Positions 1 through 11,333 of a stretch of DNA of 64,000 bases are shown in pieces; position 1 is the stretch's first letter, and every line of letters starts with the position of its first letter. Both the position numbers and the translations under genes were made by a program. Under the pieces are notes generated by a model. The model was not told the DNA's origin. It worked only from the letters and a program-made list of their open reading frames with translations, and did not search any database. Origin of the DNA: Lineus longissimus (Eukaryota; Nemertea; Pilidiophora; Heteronemertea; Lineidae); the NCBI RefSeq assembly GCF_910592395.1, contig NC_088321.1, positions 12,464,001-12,528,000 on the forward strand, given 5' to 3'.

Positions 1-357
1 GCAAAACCACTTCATCTTTGTTTCATTTTGGTCCCGCATCCAATATTGAAACACTGCTCAACAGGGAAGCTAGCTTCCTGTCTACCGCAATACGAAACTA
101 CACAGCCATAGAAGACCTACAGTTTGCTTCTTTTCATCGCCATTTCCCGGTTTTAGTTCCAAGTCATCAGAATCAGTCGGGTATTAATCGGTCGCTCCAC
201 TCTACTTGAGGCTGTTTATGTTTATACATTGGCTGTGGCTCCGTGTAAAGACTTTGTCATTTATGGCATCGGAATTTCTCCATAGAAGTTAACGACTGTG
301 TCTTTAAATGTTTAACTTTTCAAGACATTTTAACTCTACGATTTCAAAATCCTCCAG

Positions 358-2173
358 TGTGAAATACGGTGCAAATTACGCCAAGTCAACTTATTTTGGT
401 GAGGTTCTCTCATTTAATGGATGTGCTCATAATGTTAAGCTGAACATTGATCTTCAGAAAAACGATGTCGTTTCGTTTGCTCTCTACTTTCGGCAGCGTC
501 ACAGACGGTGGATATCTATAATTTGTATTGCTGCAAGACACTCTGACGTTTGCGTCAGTAGCTATCATGGTATACAAGTAATGTATAATAACCGACATCA
601 TAAGAATTTGGCGCGAAGAACTGAAACTGGAAAGGCACTCAAGGCGCGTGTTTGGTATTTTCTTGTTGTAACGGTGGACAAAGTAAGAAATATCCATAAG
701 ATTTACCTCGACGGAGTAAAACTGGATGCTAGGAAGATTCCAAGATATGTCAGGTTCACATCAAGTCGCTTTCATTTTCTTGGTCGTCATTTACCCATCC
801 GAGGAGAACACTGCACTTCACAACATTTTATCGGTGCCATGTCGAACCTTAGGATTTTTCCATGTCTGTTGAATAAACGGGAGGTTCGAAGTATTTATGA
901 GAGCGGTGAGTTAAAAGCTTTTCCAGCCATGAATAATTCTTGGAAAAGGCTCACTAAGTCCATAAAGTCGTCAACGTCTTCGGCGCTGGAGCTCAAAAAC
1001 ATTTGTACAAAACAAATTAAGTCAGTTAAAGTCCGTGGTATTAACTTTAGCTCGGCGTAAATATGGTTAAGTTCGCCAAGCTTAACTGAAGCAGGTAAAG
1101 AGTTAGTGCCTTCATTTTCACCTATTTGAACTATCACACCCGGGTTTTGTTTTTATTGATCAGTTGTGTAAGACAAGTGTAACCAACAATAACGTGGCGT
1201 CAACTCCTCCAACACGTTTAATGCAAACGTAAAGTGAACGTGTTGGTGGCTTCTGTTGGAAAACCACAGGCATGCCAGGCCCTAATAGATAATTTCGCAA
1301 CCCAACAGTAATGTTAGTGTTCAGCTTTGTCATTCAGTCCTCAGTATTGTAAACACTAGTGTAGGATACCTTGGACAAGCCGTATTTTGTTACTGGATAT
1401 TTCCCATCCATTCTTGGTTCAACGCACAACAATAACTAGTATATAGAATTCACATTGGTACCCGAATGAAGATTTTCTGACAAAATGACAAAAATCAATT
1501 CATTCCACCAATGTACATCAATGCAAACTTACGAATAAAGACCTTCAACATGGCAGCACGTTCTCAGTTCCGTGTGGCACGGCTTTGTGATACAGTCATT
1601 CAGTCACAGCCAATCAGATTGTGGGTATTTTTACATATCACTCGCCGAATCCTCATTTCCCATTGTCATTCCAGTTAAATATGAGAGTAAGTATGGCACG
1701 CATTCTCAAAAACTATCCTAAAGGGATTTTATCCAAACATTCTGACTGCGAATGTTGTCTCTTTAAAACAGACTAGTTTGAGACCTACAGTTTTAGTTTG
1801 AGGTACTTCAGAGTTATAGAAGGTGTTCCTTGCTGTCGAGTATGTCGGTATTGACGTCTCTTCACACACCACTCAGGTGGAGTGATCAGTATGTGAATTC
1901 GACATTGATATTCATTATACCTCGATTTATCCGCCCGTGGTTTTGTAAGAAATGTTAACTATAAACCCTTGTCGTATAGAAAACCGACTGATGTTCATAA
2001 AGGAAGACGGCGACTCTGACTCCATTGACGAAACATCTTATAACAGAGGACCTGTCCGTTCAAAGATACAATGCAGCTTGTACTGTTATGACAAGAACAC
2101 ACGCAATGAGACATGTAAAGCCTTAAGCTTTAATATCAACTCAAACTGTTGTGAAATTTTACAAGATATGTAA
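358..2173 (+). CDS. Unit A: 3' part of secreted LamG-PAN gene (exons 3-4)
   Basis: Only the LamG exon (358-905) and the PAN-like terminal exon (1980-2173, TAA 2171-2173) are inside the window; the signal and microexons must lie to the left. The acceptor is CCTCCAG before 358 and the donor is G|GTGAGT at 905/906, leaving phase 1, which the PAN exon completes as GAA (Glu). The LamG exon shows the family hallmarks: YLDGVKL after a Trp-Tyr-Phe strand, and the FIGAMSNLRIFP block before the final helix-like REVRSIYES. It has lost two residues (His, Asn) in the RQRH loop compared with most paralogs. The PAN part has C-x3-C-x8-C then CC, plus an Asp-rich stretch EDGDSDSIDE. LamG exon and L-P intron are closest to unit E, whereas the sequence 3' of the gene is closest to unit G, so this unit is a recombinant. 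Binding partner unknown. Confidence 0.66.
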
Positions 2174-4596
2174 AAAATCATTTCAGAAAAGCAAGGGATA
2201 CAACGTTACAACTTTGTTCCATAGAGGAGGATTCGACTAATTGTGTTACATTTTATTGGATTCTTCGTGAGAATAATTGAATATCAGGAGAATATTATGT
2301 TGATAGCAGCGTGCTTGTGCAATTTACAGATCATAGTTACATGATAGCTATTTCGAGATTTCTATTTCGAGATTAAAAAATGACAAAAGACTTCGACAAA
2401 ATCTATCGATTGCAACGAAGTTTAACAAACACACGCAGATATCAAGTTTACGCATCTTGGCGTTGTCCAAGTCATTTATTGATATCATAGTTTTGGATAT
2501 ATATATATTGATGTATTTCCGTACTGACATGAACAGGGGTATATCCTGTGGGCCCTCAAATACACACACTAGTGCACAGTGCATAGACGCTGTACGAGAT
2601 GTTCTATAAAGCAATTAGTGTATTGCTGACTTGCTAAGGAACTAGATGGCGAACCCTAACATTTACAAGAAAAACCTCGCAAAAGCATTTGGATGAAGCA
2701 ACACCCAAATTTATTCGGAAGGATGAATTTTATCTTAGGAAAAATCCTTGACCAGATTTCTGTGTAAATATAAATATGTCTTTGCAAAATCCGATCTCCA
2801 CATCGGTTTTAAATCCGAATCCTCCTCAACCACAGTGGACAGCGGTATACCATTAACATGACTGTATTTACCATAAACAACATTTCCTGAAGCAGACGAT
2901 GTGTGTTTCAAACTGACCGTCTCCTCAGGCCGTGTTCCAAATAACAACGTCCAAGATACGCATAAACCAAATTTGGGGGTAAACGCATTAACAACGAGGG
3001 AAGTGGGATAATTCTCTCACTTCAAGTAGGTAAAACTATGGTGAAGTTTATTTATCTACCATATTCGCATGCCTTATCGAAGCCCTAACTTCACTTTCAA
3101 AATTATCGGATTTCCATCAAATCATACATAATTGGAAATTGATAGATTTCGAAACTCATTATATCTTTGCTTCCAACTCAATCAATACGAACAATGGTTT
3201 CATTGATACGACCATGCGTGAATACAGTTAATGAGTTTTGAACTATTTCACTGCGTGTTTTATCCGTGTTCAAGAAAGCTCCTTCTCTCGTGCACCATCC
3301 TTTGTTTTATGTTCAAAGCAAGAGTAGAGCAGGCCAACATGTCGTAAAACAACGGCACGTTTGCAAGTGTCACATCAACTCTGGTACTGGTCATGGCCAC
3401 CTTAGCTCTTTCGTCGATACCGATTAACCGAGGCCGCAACTTCGACCGGCGGCCCTCTTACTGTTGTGACAGGGGAGTAGATCTTTAATTATGGAGGCAT
3501 CTTCTTCTGTGCTGCTCCAAAATAATTGAAAATACCGGAAAGTGGCAGCATCTTGGCCTTCGGGAAAAAGATTGGAACTACCTACTTTGATCACGACATC
3601 AATTATACCATCGATTCGATAATAAATGATTATTATATTCGTCAAACTTTTTGTTTGAAGAGGCAATTTCTCCGCGGTGGTTTGACGAATGTTCGTGCAA
3701 GAGATATCAATGTGTTGCTAGCGATGTCCAGTTGTGTCTTTAAAAAAGATAAGTGAACATTAGCGTTGCAGCAGTGTACAATGCTCACATACATGCCTAA
3801 ATCAAAGGGGTAATGAAATTGTCACCTATAATATGTACAATGATGTACACAAATTGAAAGTGTATATTGGGATTAAAGCTAATATATAACTTCGACACAA
3901 TGCAAGAACATAACTACACAATGTATCCGTTATACCCTTTGTTTAGTGTGTACAAGTGGAGCGTCAGCCTTGGTAGTCTGGTGGTAGTTGTCTGTGAGGT
4001 CGTTTATAGACGTTTTTTATTCTCAGGCTGTTTTAACGATAAACATTACAGCACTAAATATTTTCTATCGTTTTGTTTTGAAGAATGAAGTGATTTTCTT
4101 TACGACTAACAGCTGTCCTCTTACGGCAAGTGTATGCATGCCTTTTCAGCTGCAATCACTACCGGACTCCAGAAACATTGCCTAGTTTACCCAAAGCAAG
4201 ATTGTTGAAACAGATGTTGACTAAATCTCATGCCCAGAAAACGCAATAGCGAGATCTTTTTATAAGCGTTTCGTGATAGGTTTTACAAAGAGCATTCATC
4301 AGACACCATATTGCAACACAGTTCCGACATGCGCGTGCATAGGCAGACGGTCTTCGAAGTTCTGATCAAATTCGTATGATTATCTCTTAGTCAAGATTGA
4401 AAAAGAATCTTTCAAGAATCGAGTAACGAATGTACATTGAAAATTCGAAGAATACAGCACAGATACAGCTATACTTGATAACTCTGTAACATTCATTCGA
4501 ACTTTTGAACCAGGAAGAAAAAACCCATTGTATTGGGATTGGTATTGTATTGTTACCCCACTCCGATCCAGTGTGAGTTAGGCTTTTAGTTCGACT
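2174..4596. other. Spacer A-B, no gene seen
   Basis: Noncoding spacer of the A/G subtype. It has the common 3' flank (to about 2640), then a segment around 2740-3060 found elsewhere only after gene G (CAAATTTGGGGGTA near 2968), then the common upstream module (about 3100-4590) that precedes every signal exon. Open frames here are broken by indels in other units. Neither the GC-rich block nor the GTCGAATGTCGCTCTGAG module of other spacers is present. Confidence 0.6.
4520..4596 (+). promoter_or_regulatory. Possible proximal promoter of gene B
   Basis: The ~75 bp before the start codon are conserved before all eight signal exons, and contain two ATTGG motifs (inverted CCAAT boxes) near 4532 and 4538. 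No clear TATA box is visible and the transcription start cannot be located, so this rests on conservation and motif resemblance only. Confidence 0.25.
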
Positions 4597-7500
4597 ATGC
4601 TCCGCCTACTTACCGTTATACATGTATTATTCCTTCAATCCATCGTCTGTAGAAGTACTGGAGACACATGTATCAACCACAGAGGTGAGTTGTTTGGAAT
4701 TATTCAGGTCCCCGTTAATGAAATCAATTCAGCTCAGTCATTCCAGGGCGCACAAATTAGGCGATTACATCATTCTCAATCCTATATCGGATAGTACGAT
4801 GAATTCAAATGCTTAAAACAATTATACTTTTGCCGTATTAACAAAGTGCGTTAGGGTTGCTTGCCTTTCTCGAATCATTTCAGAGCTTGGAGCAAAGCGT
4901 TTGGCCAGCAGGTGCCCACTGCCAAATGATTGCGTCATTTGCCGGTGGTTGCCGTTCTAAAATTCGCATTGGACACATCGCCTCTTTCAAGAAAACTGAT
5001 GGTACAGTTGTAGTTATAATTCATTGGAAAGCACAGCAATCAACTTTTCACATGCAACATATCATATTGCTTGAGTGGAGTTACTGAGCGCCTCAGGAAG
5101 GACCGGCCTATGGGTGAAACACTCACATTCTGGGTATGCACTCGTTCACGAGCCACGACAGTCTTTAGCGCCCAAAAGGGCTTCCAGTCTATTAAAAAGT
5201 TCAACATGAGCATTCGTATCCCACCCCTTTTATGGCTGCGAAAGGCATACTTGTTTAGGCTCTACCCATCGAGGCGGTAGTAGAACTCGGGTATTGTCTG
5301 GCTTGGGATCTTATTGGTGAGTGGATCCAATACACACTATATATCTGAATGATACCAATGGCAGCAGCTTGGATCGCAATTTCAAGATATTGGTGCTTAT
5401 TTCTACGAAAGCCCAAAAGGCTCATCTGAAATTCGAAATCCGAAATTTGAGATGCAATATTAACCAATCAGAGGGAAACTTTCAACATTTCAAAACCAAT
5501 TAGATGTCGTGAAACATTTTATTCGGTGAATGCAAAATGGCCGCAATCGGCACTGCGTTTATATGCATCATATCATTGTAAGAAGCTAGATCAGCTCGAC
5601 TTGCTGATGTCAGGTGATTATTTTACATATACCGTGATGCATTCTTGACGCAATGATTAGTAGAAAATAGGTCAAATATATTGCATTCTTTCAAAATGAT
5701 ATTCTTGTTAGTCTGACTAGCTCAAAGAATCCTGCCCATGTCGGGTTATGGCTGCAAGTTAACAAAAAAAAGCTTGACTTAATTGAACCACCAGTTGTCT
5801 CTAAATTCACTTTTAAATTTCTCCATTGTCATAACTCAATGTTACACTTGATCTAATTTGCTAAAAGTTTCCAAGCGATTAGGGATTTGGAATTTCGGGT
5901 TTCAGATTCGAGAATTTCGGACTTCGGATTTCGAATTTCAGATGGGCCTCTGAGCTTTCGTAAATTTTAGTAAATCAAGTTAAAGTAATAAAATTGACTG
6001 AGGCGATTTAAATGGAACAATGTTGTGTTCCTTTTCAGACACCAGTGTGTTCTTTCTTAATGGAACTGACAGGAATATAAGGTAACTGCGTCTGTGGATT
6101 CTACATTATTCATAAACTTTGGAAGCAAAACCACTGCATCTTTGTTCCCTTTTATTCCCGCATCCAATATTGTAACACTGCTCAACAGGGGAGCTAGCTT
6201 CCAGTCTACCGCAATACGATGCTACACAGCCATAGAAGACCTACAGTTTGCTTCTTTTCATCGCCATTTCCGTCTGCAGTTCCAAGCCATCAGAATCAGT
6301 CGGGTATCAATCGGTTGCTCCACTCTACTTGAGGCTGTTTATGTTTATACTTTGGCTGTGGCTCCGTGTACAGACTTTGTCATTTATGGCATCGGAATTT
6401 CTCCATAGAAGTTAACGACTGTGTCTTTAAATGCAAAACTTTTCAAGACATTTTAACTCTACGATTTCAAAATCCCCCAGTGTGAAATACGGTGCAAATT
6501 ACGCCAAGTCAACTTATTTTGGTGAGGTTCTCTCATTTAATGGATGTGATCATGATGTTAAGCTGAACATTGATCTTCAGAAAAACGATGTCGTTTCGTT
6601 TGCTCTCTACTTTCGGCAGCGTCACCATAACAGACGATGTGAATCAATAATTTGGATTTCTGGAAGACGCTTTGACGTTTACGTCAACAGCTTTCGTGGT
6701 ATACATGTAATGTGTAATAACCGACTTCATAAGAATTTGGCGCGAAGAACTGAAACTGGAAAGGCACTCAAGGCGCGTGTTTGGTATTTTCTTGTTGTAA
6801 CGGTGGACAAAGTAAGAAATATCCATAAGATTTACCTCGACGGAGTAAAACTGAATGCTAGAAAGATTCCAAGATATGTCAAGTTCAGATCAAGTCGCTT
6901 TCATTTTCTTGGTCGTCATTCACCCATCCCAGGAAGACGCTGCCTTTCACATCCTTTTATCGGTGCTATGTCCAACCTTAGGATTTTTCCATGTCTGTTG
7001 AATCAACGGGAGGTTCGAAGTATTTATGAGAGCGGTAAGTCAGAAGTTAAGAGTTAGTGCCTTCATTTTCACCTATTTGAACTAGACAAGTGTAACCAAC
7101 AATAACGTTGCGTCAACTCCTCCAACACGTTTAATGCAAACGTAAAGTGAACGTGTTGATGACTTCTGTTGGAAAACCACAGGCATGCCAGGACCTAAAG
7201 ATCATTTCGAAACCCAACAGTAATGTTAGTGTTCAGCTTTGTCCTTTAGTCCTCAGCATTGTAAATACAAGTATAGGATACCTTGGACAAGCCATATTTT
7301 GTTACTCGATATTTCCCATCCATTCTTGGCACAACGCACAACACTAACCAGTATATAGAATTGACACTGATACAAGAATAAAGATTTTCTGGCCGAAAAT
7401 GACAAAAATTAATTGATTCCGCCAATGTAGACAAATGCATACTTACGAAATATAATTCGTTACCATGCTAACAACTTATGAACGTTGAAACTGATCCCAG

Positions 7501-8158
7501 CCTGAAACTGCGGCAATAAAGACCTTGAACTTGGCAGCACGTTCTCAGTTCCGTGTGGCACAGCTTTGTGATACAGTCATTCAGTCACAGCCAATCAGAT
7601 TGTGGGTATTTTTACATATCACTCGCCGAATCCTCATTTCCCATTGTCATTACAGTTAAATATGAGAGTAAGTATGGCACGCATTCTCAAAAACTATTTT
7701 AAAGGGATTTTATCCAAACATTCTGACTGCGAATGTTGTCTCTTTAAAACAGACTAGTTTGAGACCTACAGTTTTAGTTTGAGGTACTTCAGAGATATAA
7801 AAGTTGTTCTTTGCTGTCGAGTATGTCGGTATTGACGTCTCCTCACACACCACTCGGGTGGAGTGGTCAGTATGTCAGTTTGACATTTTGACATTCATTT
7901 TACCTCGATCTACCCACCCGTTGTTTGTAATAAAAAAATTTAACTTTAAACCCTTGTCGTATAGAAAACCGACTGATGTTCATAAAGGAAGACGGCGACT
8001 CTGACTCCATTGACGAAATATCTTATAACAGAGGACCTGTCCGATCAAAGATACAATGCAGCTTGTACTGTTATGACAAGAACACACGCAATGAGACCTG
8101 TAAAGCCTTTAGCTTTAATATCAACACAAACTTTTGTGAAATTTTACATAATATGTAA
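4597..8158 (+). CDS. Unit B: secreted LamG-PAN protein, four exons
   Basis: Exons: 4597-4684 (signal), 6039-6081 (43-nt microexon), 6481-7034 (LamG), 7965-8158 (PAN-like, stop 8156-8158). Total 879 nt, 292 residues. The ATG is chosen because it opens a hydrophobic leader (MLRLLTVIHVLFLQSIVC) with likely cleavage near residue 18-20. Introns follow GT-AG: G|GTGAGT, AG|GTAACT, G|GTAAGT donors; TTTTCAG, CCCCCAG and GTATAG acceptors. The microexon supplies SVFFLNGTDRNIS with two N-glycosylation sequons. LamG residues about 44-227 show a ConA-like jelly-roll pattern (VWYFLVVTVD, IYLDGVKL, FIGAMSNLRIFP). The C-terminal ~64 residues hold C-x3-C, CKAF and CEIL motifs typical of PAN/apple domains, but the domain ends early. 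An extracellular binding role is inferred from the folds; no enzyme motif is present. The L-P intron lacks ~180 bp found in units A, D-H, as in C and I. Confidence 0.74.
5398..5972. repeat. Inverted-repeat (MITE-like) element in S-M intron, unit B
   Basis: Two arms mirror each other: ACGAAAGCCCAAAAGGCTCA...CTGAAATTCGAAATCCGAAA near 5404-5447, and its imperfect reverse complement near 5905-5965 (TTCGGATTTCGAATTTCAGA, then GAGCTTTCGT). About 450 bp lie between them. The core includes a strongly conserved stretch near 5512-5660 (GCAAAATGGCCGCAATCGGC). The arrangement resembles an old nonautonomous DNA element. It occurs at this place in every unit, so it predates the array. I could not define a target-site duplication. 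Confidence 0.55.
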
Positions 8159-11100
8159 AAAATCATTTCAGAAAAGAAAGGGATACAACGTTACAACTTT
8201 GTTCCATAGAGGAGGATTCGACCTATTGTGTTCAATTCCATTGGATTCTTCGTGAAAAATATAGAACATCAGGAGAATATTATGTTGATAGCAGCATGCT
8301 TGTGCAATTTACAGATCACAGTTACATGGTAGCTATTTCGAGATTTCTATTTCGAGATTAAGAAATGACAAAAGACTTGGACAAAATTTATCGATTGCAA
8401 CGAAGTTTAACAAACACGTGCAGATATCAAGTTTACGCATTTTGGCGTTGTCCAAGTCATTTATTGATATTATAGGTTTGTATCTATTAACCTGTGTGTA
8501 TTTCCGCATTGACATATGAACATGGGTATGTCCAGTGGGCCCTCAAATACACACACTCGTGCACAGTGCATAGACGCTGTACGAGATGTTCTATAAACCA
8601 ATTAGTGTATTGCTGACTTGCTAGGGAACAAAATGGCGAACCCTAACATATACAAAAAGAACTTCGCAAAATCATTTGGATGAAGCAACACCCGTGCTTA
8701 TTCGGAAGGACGACCTGATTTCTGTGTAAATATAAATATGTCTTTGCAAAATCTGATCTCCAGTTCGGTTGTAATTCCAAATCCCCCACAACCACAGTGG
8801 ACAGCGGTACACCATTAACATGACCGTTATTACCATAAACAACATTTCCTGTGGTTTATGTTATGTTGAGGCCTGTTAGATTGATTATGGGCGGAACCCA
8901 TGCTTAGTAGTGCATGGCCAAACAGTTAGCACAGCATTACTGGGCTCACATGGCTTAAAGGAGACAATACAGTATATTCTTGCAAATTATCAGGCGACTA
9001 GAACGGAAATCGACAAAAATTGAACCATAACTACCATTCAAATCACAGATTGGTTCTCAGTTTTTAGAGTGTAACTTGATCATCTAGTTGACAATTCAGG
9101 TAGAAATAATATTATTTTCCGAAGAAAAAACCGTTCAATCGGATTTTCTATTTTTGTTGTGTAGCAAGTCGAATGTCGCTCTGAGCTTGGCAGGTTAAGA
9201 CGGACTGTGTGCTCCTTTCACTATTGTCTGCCTTTTGTGAAGTCTGACGACATCAATTTCTTCTATTATCTCCTGGTGTCACCTGGGCTCATCTTATGTG
9301 TGACATGCTACTGGTTTTGCTAGAACGGGCCACAGATATGATGATGTGTATGAAAACGAATTCTTTTTCAGGAATGCATGCTTTACTTCTAATCGCAGAA
9401 GGATAGTTCCATTTGACTGACTTTAAGACATAATACACATCAAAGAGAATGTTTTTCAACGCTATACAGGCAACGTCGAGCCAATCACAAAGCAATGTAT
9501 CAAATTAGAATAAACAGCTTAAAACTGATTAAGGGCCTGTAAAATAAAATACATAAAAATAGTGATTGGCTTTGACATACACTGACTGCATGCGAAGCTT
9601 AGCTCAAATTTATTAGTAATTTTGTCTTAACCAAACTTGGACTGCAGGAGAGTGTGAGAAGCAAGGATTTAAGGCAGAACATAAGACATTCAAAATAGTG
9701 TACATATTGGAAATTGATAGATTTCGAAACTCTTTATCTTTTTGCTTCCAACTCAATCAATACGAACAATGGTTTCATTGATACGACCATGCATGAATAC
9801 AGTTAATTAGTTTTGAACTATTTCACTGGGTGTTTTATCCGTGTTCCGGAAAGCTCTCACTCTCTCGTTGCACTATCCTTTGTTTTATGTTCAAAGTATG
9901 AGTAGAGTAGGCCAACATGTCGTAAAACAACGGCTCGTTTGTAAGTGTCACATCAACTCTGGTACTGGCCATGGCCACCTTAGCTCTTTCGTCGATACCG
10001 TTTTACCGAGGCCGCAACTTCGACCGGCGGCCCTCTTACCAAGCTTACGATTGCGACAAATGAGTATGTCGTTAATTATGGACACGCTTTCTTTCGCTAC
10101 ATCAGCTCCAAAGAAATGTGTTACCAGCCTCAGGCGTAATACCGGAAAGTGGCAGCATGTTGGTCTTCGGGAAAAGGATTAGAACTACCTACTTTGGTCA
10201 CTACTTGAATTATACTATTGATTGCTTTATAAATTATCATTGTATTCGTCAAGCTCTTTGTTTGTAGAGGCAACTTCTCAACGGCATCATAACGAATGTT
10301 CCTACAAGAGGTATCCATGTGTTGCAAGCGGTGTCTAGTTGTGTCTAGTAAAATGATCAGTGAAAATTAGTGTCAACAAACATTTGTTTTCGCACTTTTG
10401 AAAATCGGACATCGAAAAGGTTGCAGCTGTCTACAATGCTCATGTACATGCCTAAATCAAAGTGGTAATAAAATTGTCACCTGTGGCAAGAATTGAAGTT
10501 TGCTGTGCGGTTTCGGTGAACGGGATAAATCATGTACAATGATGTATACAAATTGAAAGTGTCTCTTTGGATTAAGGCTAAGATATAACTTCAACACAAT
10601 TAAAGAACATAACTGCACAATGTATCCGTTATACGCATTGTTTAGTGTGTGCAAGTGTAGTGCCAGCCTTGATTGTCGGGCGATAGTTATATGTGAGGTC
10701 ACTTATGGACTTTTTTCATTCTTATGCTGTTTTAACGATATACATTACGTCACAAAACATTTGCTATCGTTATGTCTTGAGGATGAAGTGTGTTTTTCTC
10801 CGACTAAGTCTAACTGCTGTCCTCTTACGGCAATTGTCTGCATGCCTTTTCAGCTGCAATCACTACCTGACTACCAGAAACATTGCCTATTTTACCCAAA
10901 GCAAGATTGTTGAAACAGATAAAGATGTTGACTAAATCTCATGCCCAGAAAACGCAATAGCGAGATATTTTTATAAGCGCTGCGTGATAGGTTTTCTTTA
11001 TGAAAATTGTAAATGCGCATTACAAAGAGCATTCATCAGACACCATATTGCAACACCGTTGCGACATGCGCGTGCATTGGCAGACTGCCCTCGAAGTTCT

Positions 11101-11333
11101 GATCAAATTCATATGATTATCTCTTAGTCAAGATTGAAAAAGAATCTTTCAAGAATCGAGTAACGAATGTACATTGAAAATTCGAAGAATACAGCACAGA
11201 TACAGCTATACTTGATAACTCTGTAACATTCATTCGAACTTTTGAACCAGGAAGAAAAAACCCATTGTATTGGGATTGGTATTGTATTGTTACCCCACTC
11301 CGATCCAGTGTGAGTTAGGCTTTCAGTTCGACG
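8159..11333. other. Spacer B-C, no gene seen
   Basis: Noncoding, of the subtype shared with spacers F-G and H-I. After the common 3' flank comes a segment with GAACCCATGCTTAGTAGTGC (near 8900), then AGTCGAATGTCGCTCTGAGC (near 9167) where other spacers carry the GC-rich block. AATAAA hexamers occur near 9509 and 9543 but are too far from the stop codon to be assigned with confidence. The pre-signal module fills about 9700-11330. Confidence 0.55.

Noticed and set aside
410-697. Long - strand frames opposite the LamG exons
   Set aside because: They are antisense shadows of a conserved + strand coding exon with no recognisable product.
6094-6408. A 104-codon frame in the microexon-LamG intron (also 12790-13104, 53197-53511)
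   Set aside because: It lies fully inside a ~400-bp intron whose splice sites give a consistent gene. The frame is broken in units A, D, E and F, and the protein resembles no family I know.
10620-10913. Cysteine-containing frame upstream of signal exons (also near 17608, 24741, 34617, 48418, 57908)
   Set aside because: Two overlapping frames are open in different units and neither stays the same length. It is better explained as part of the repeated spacer.
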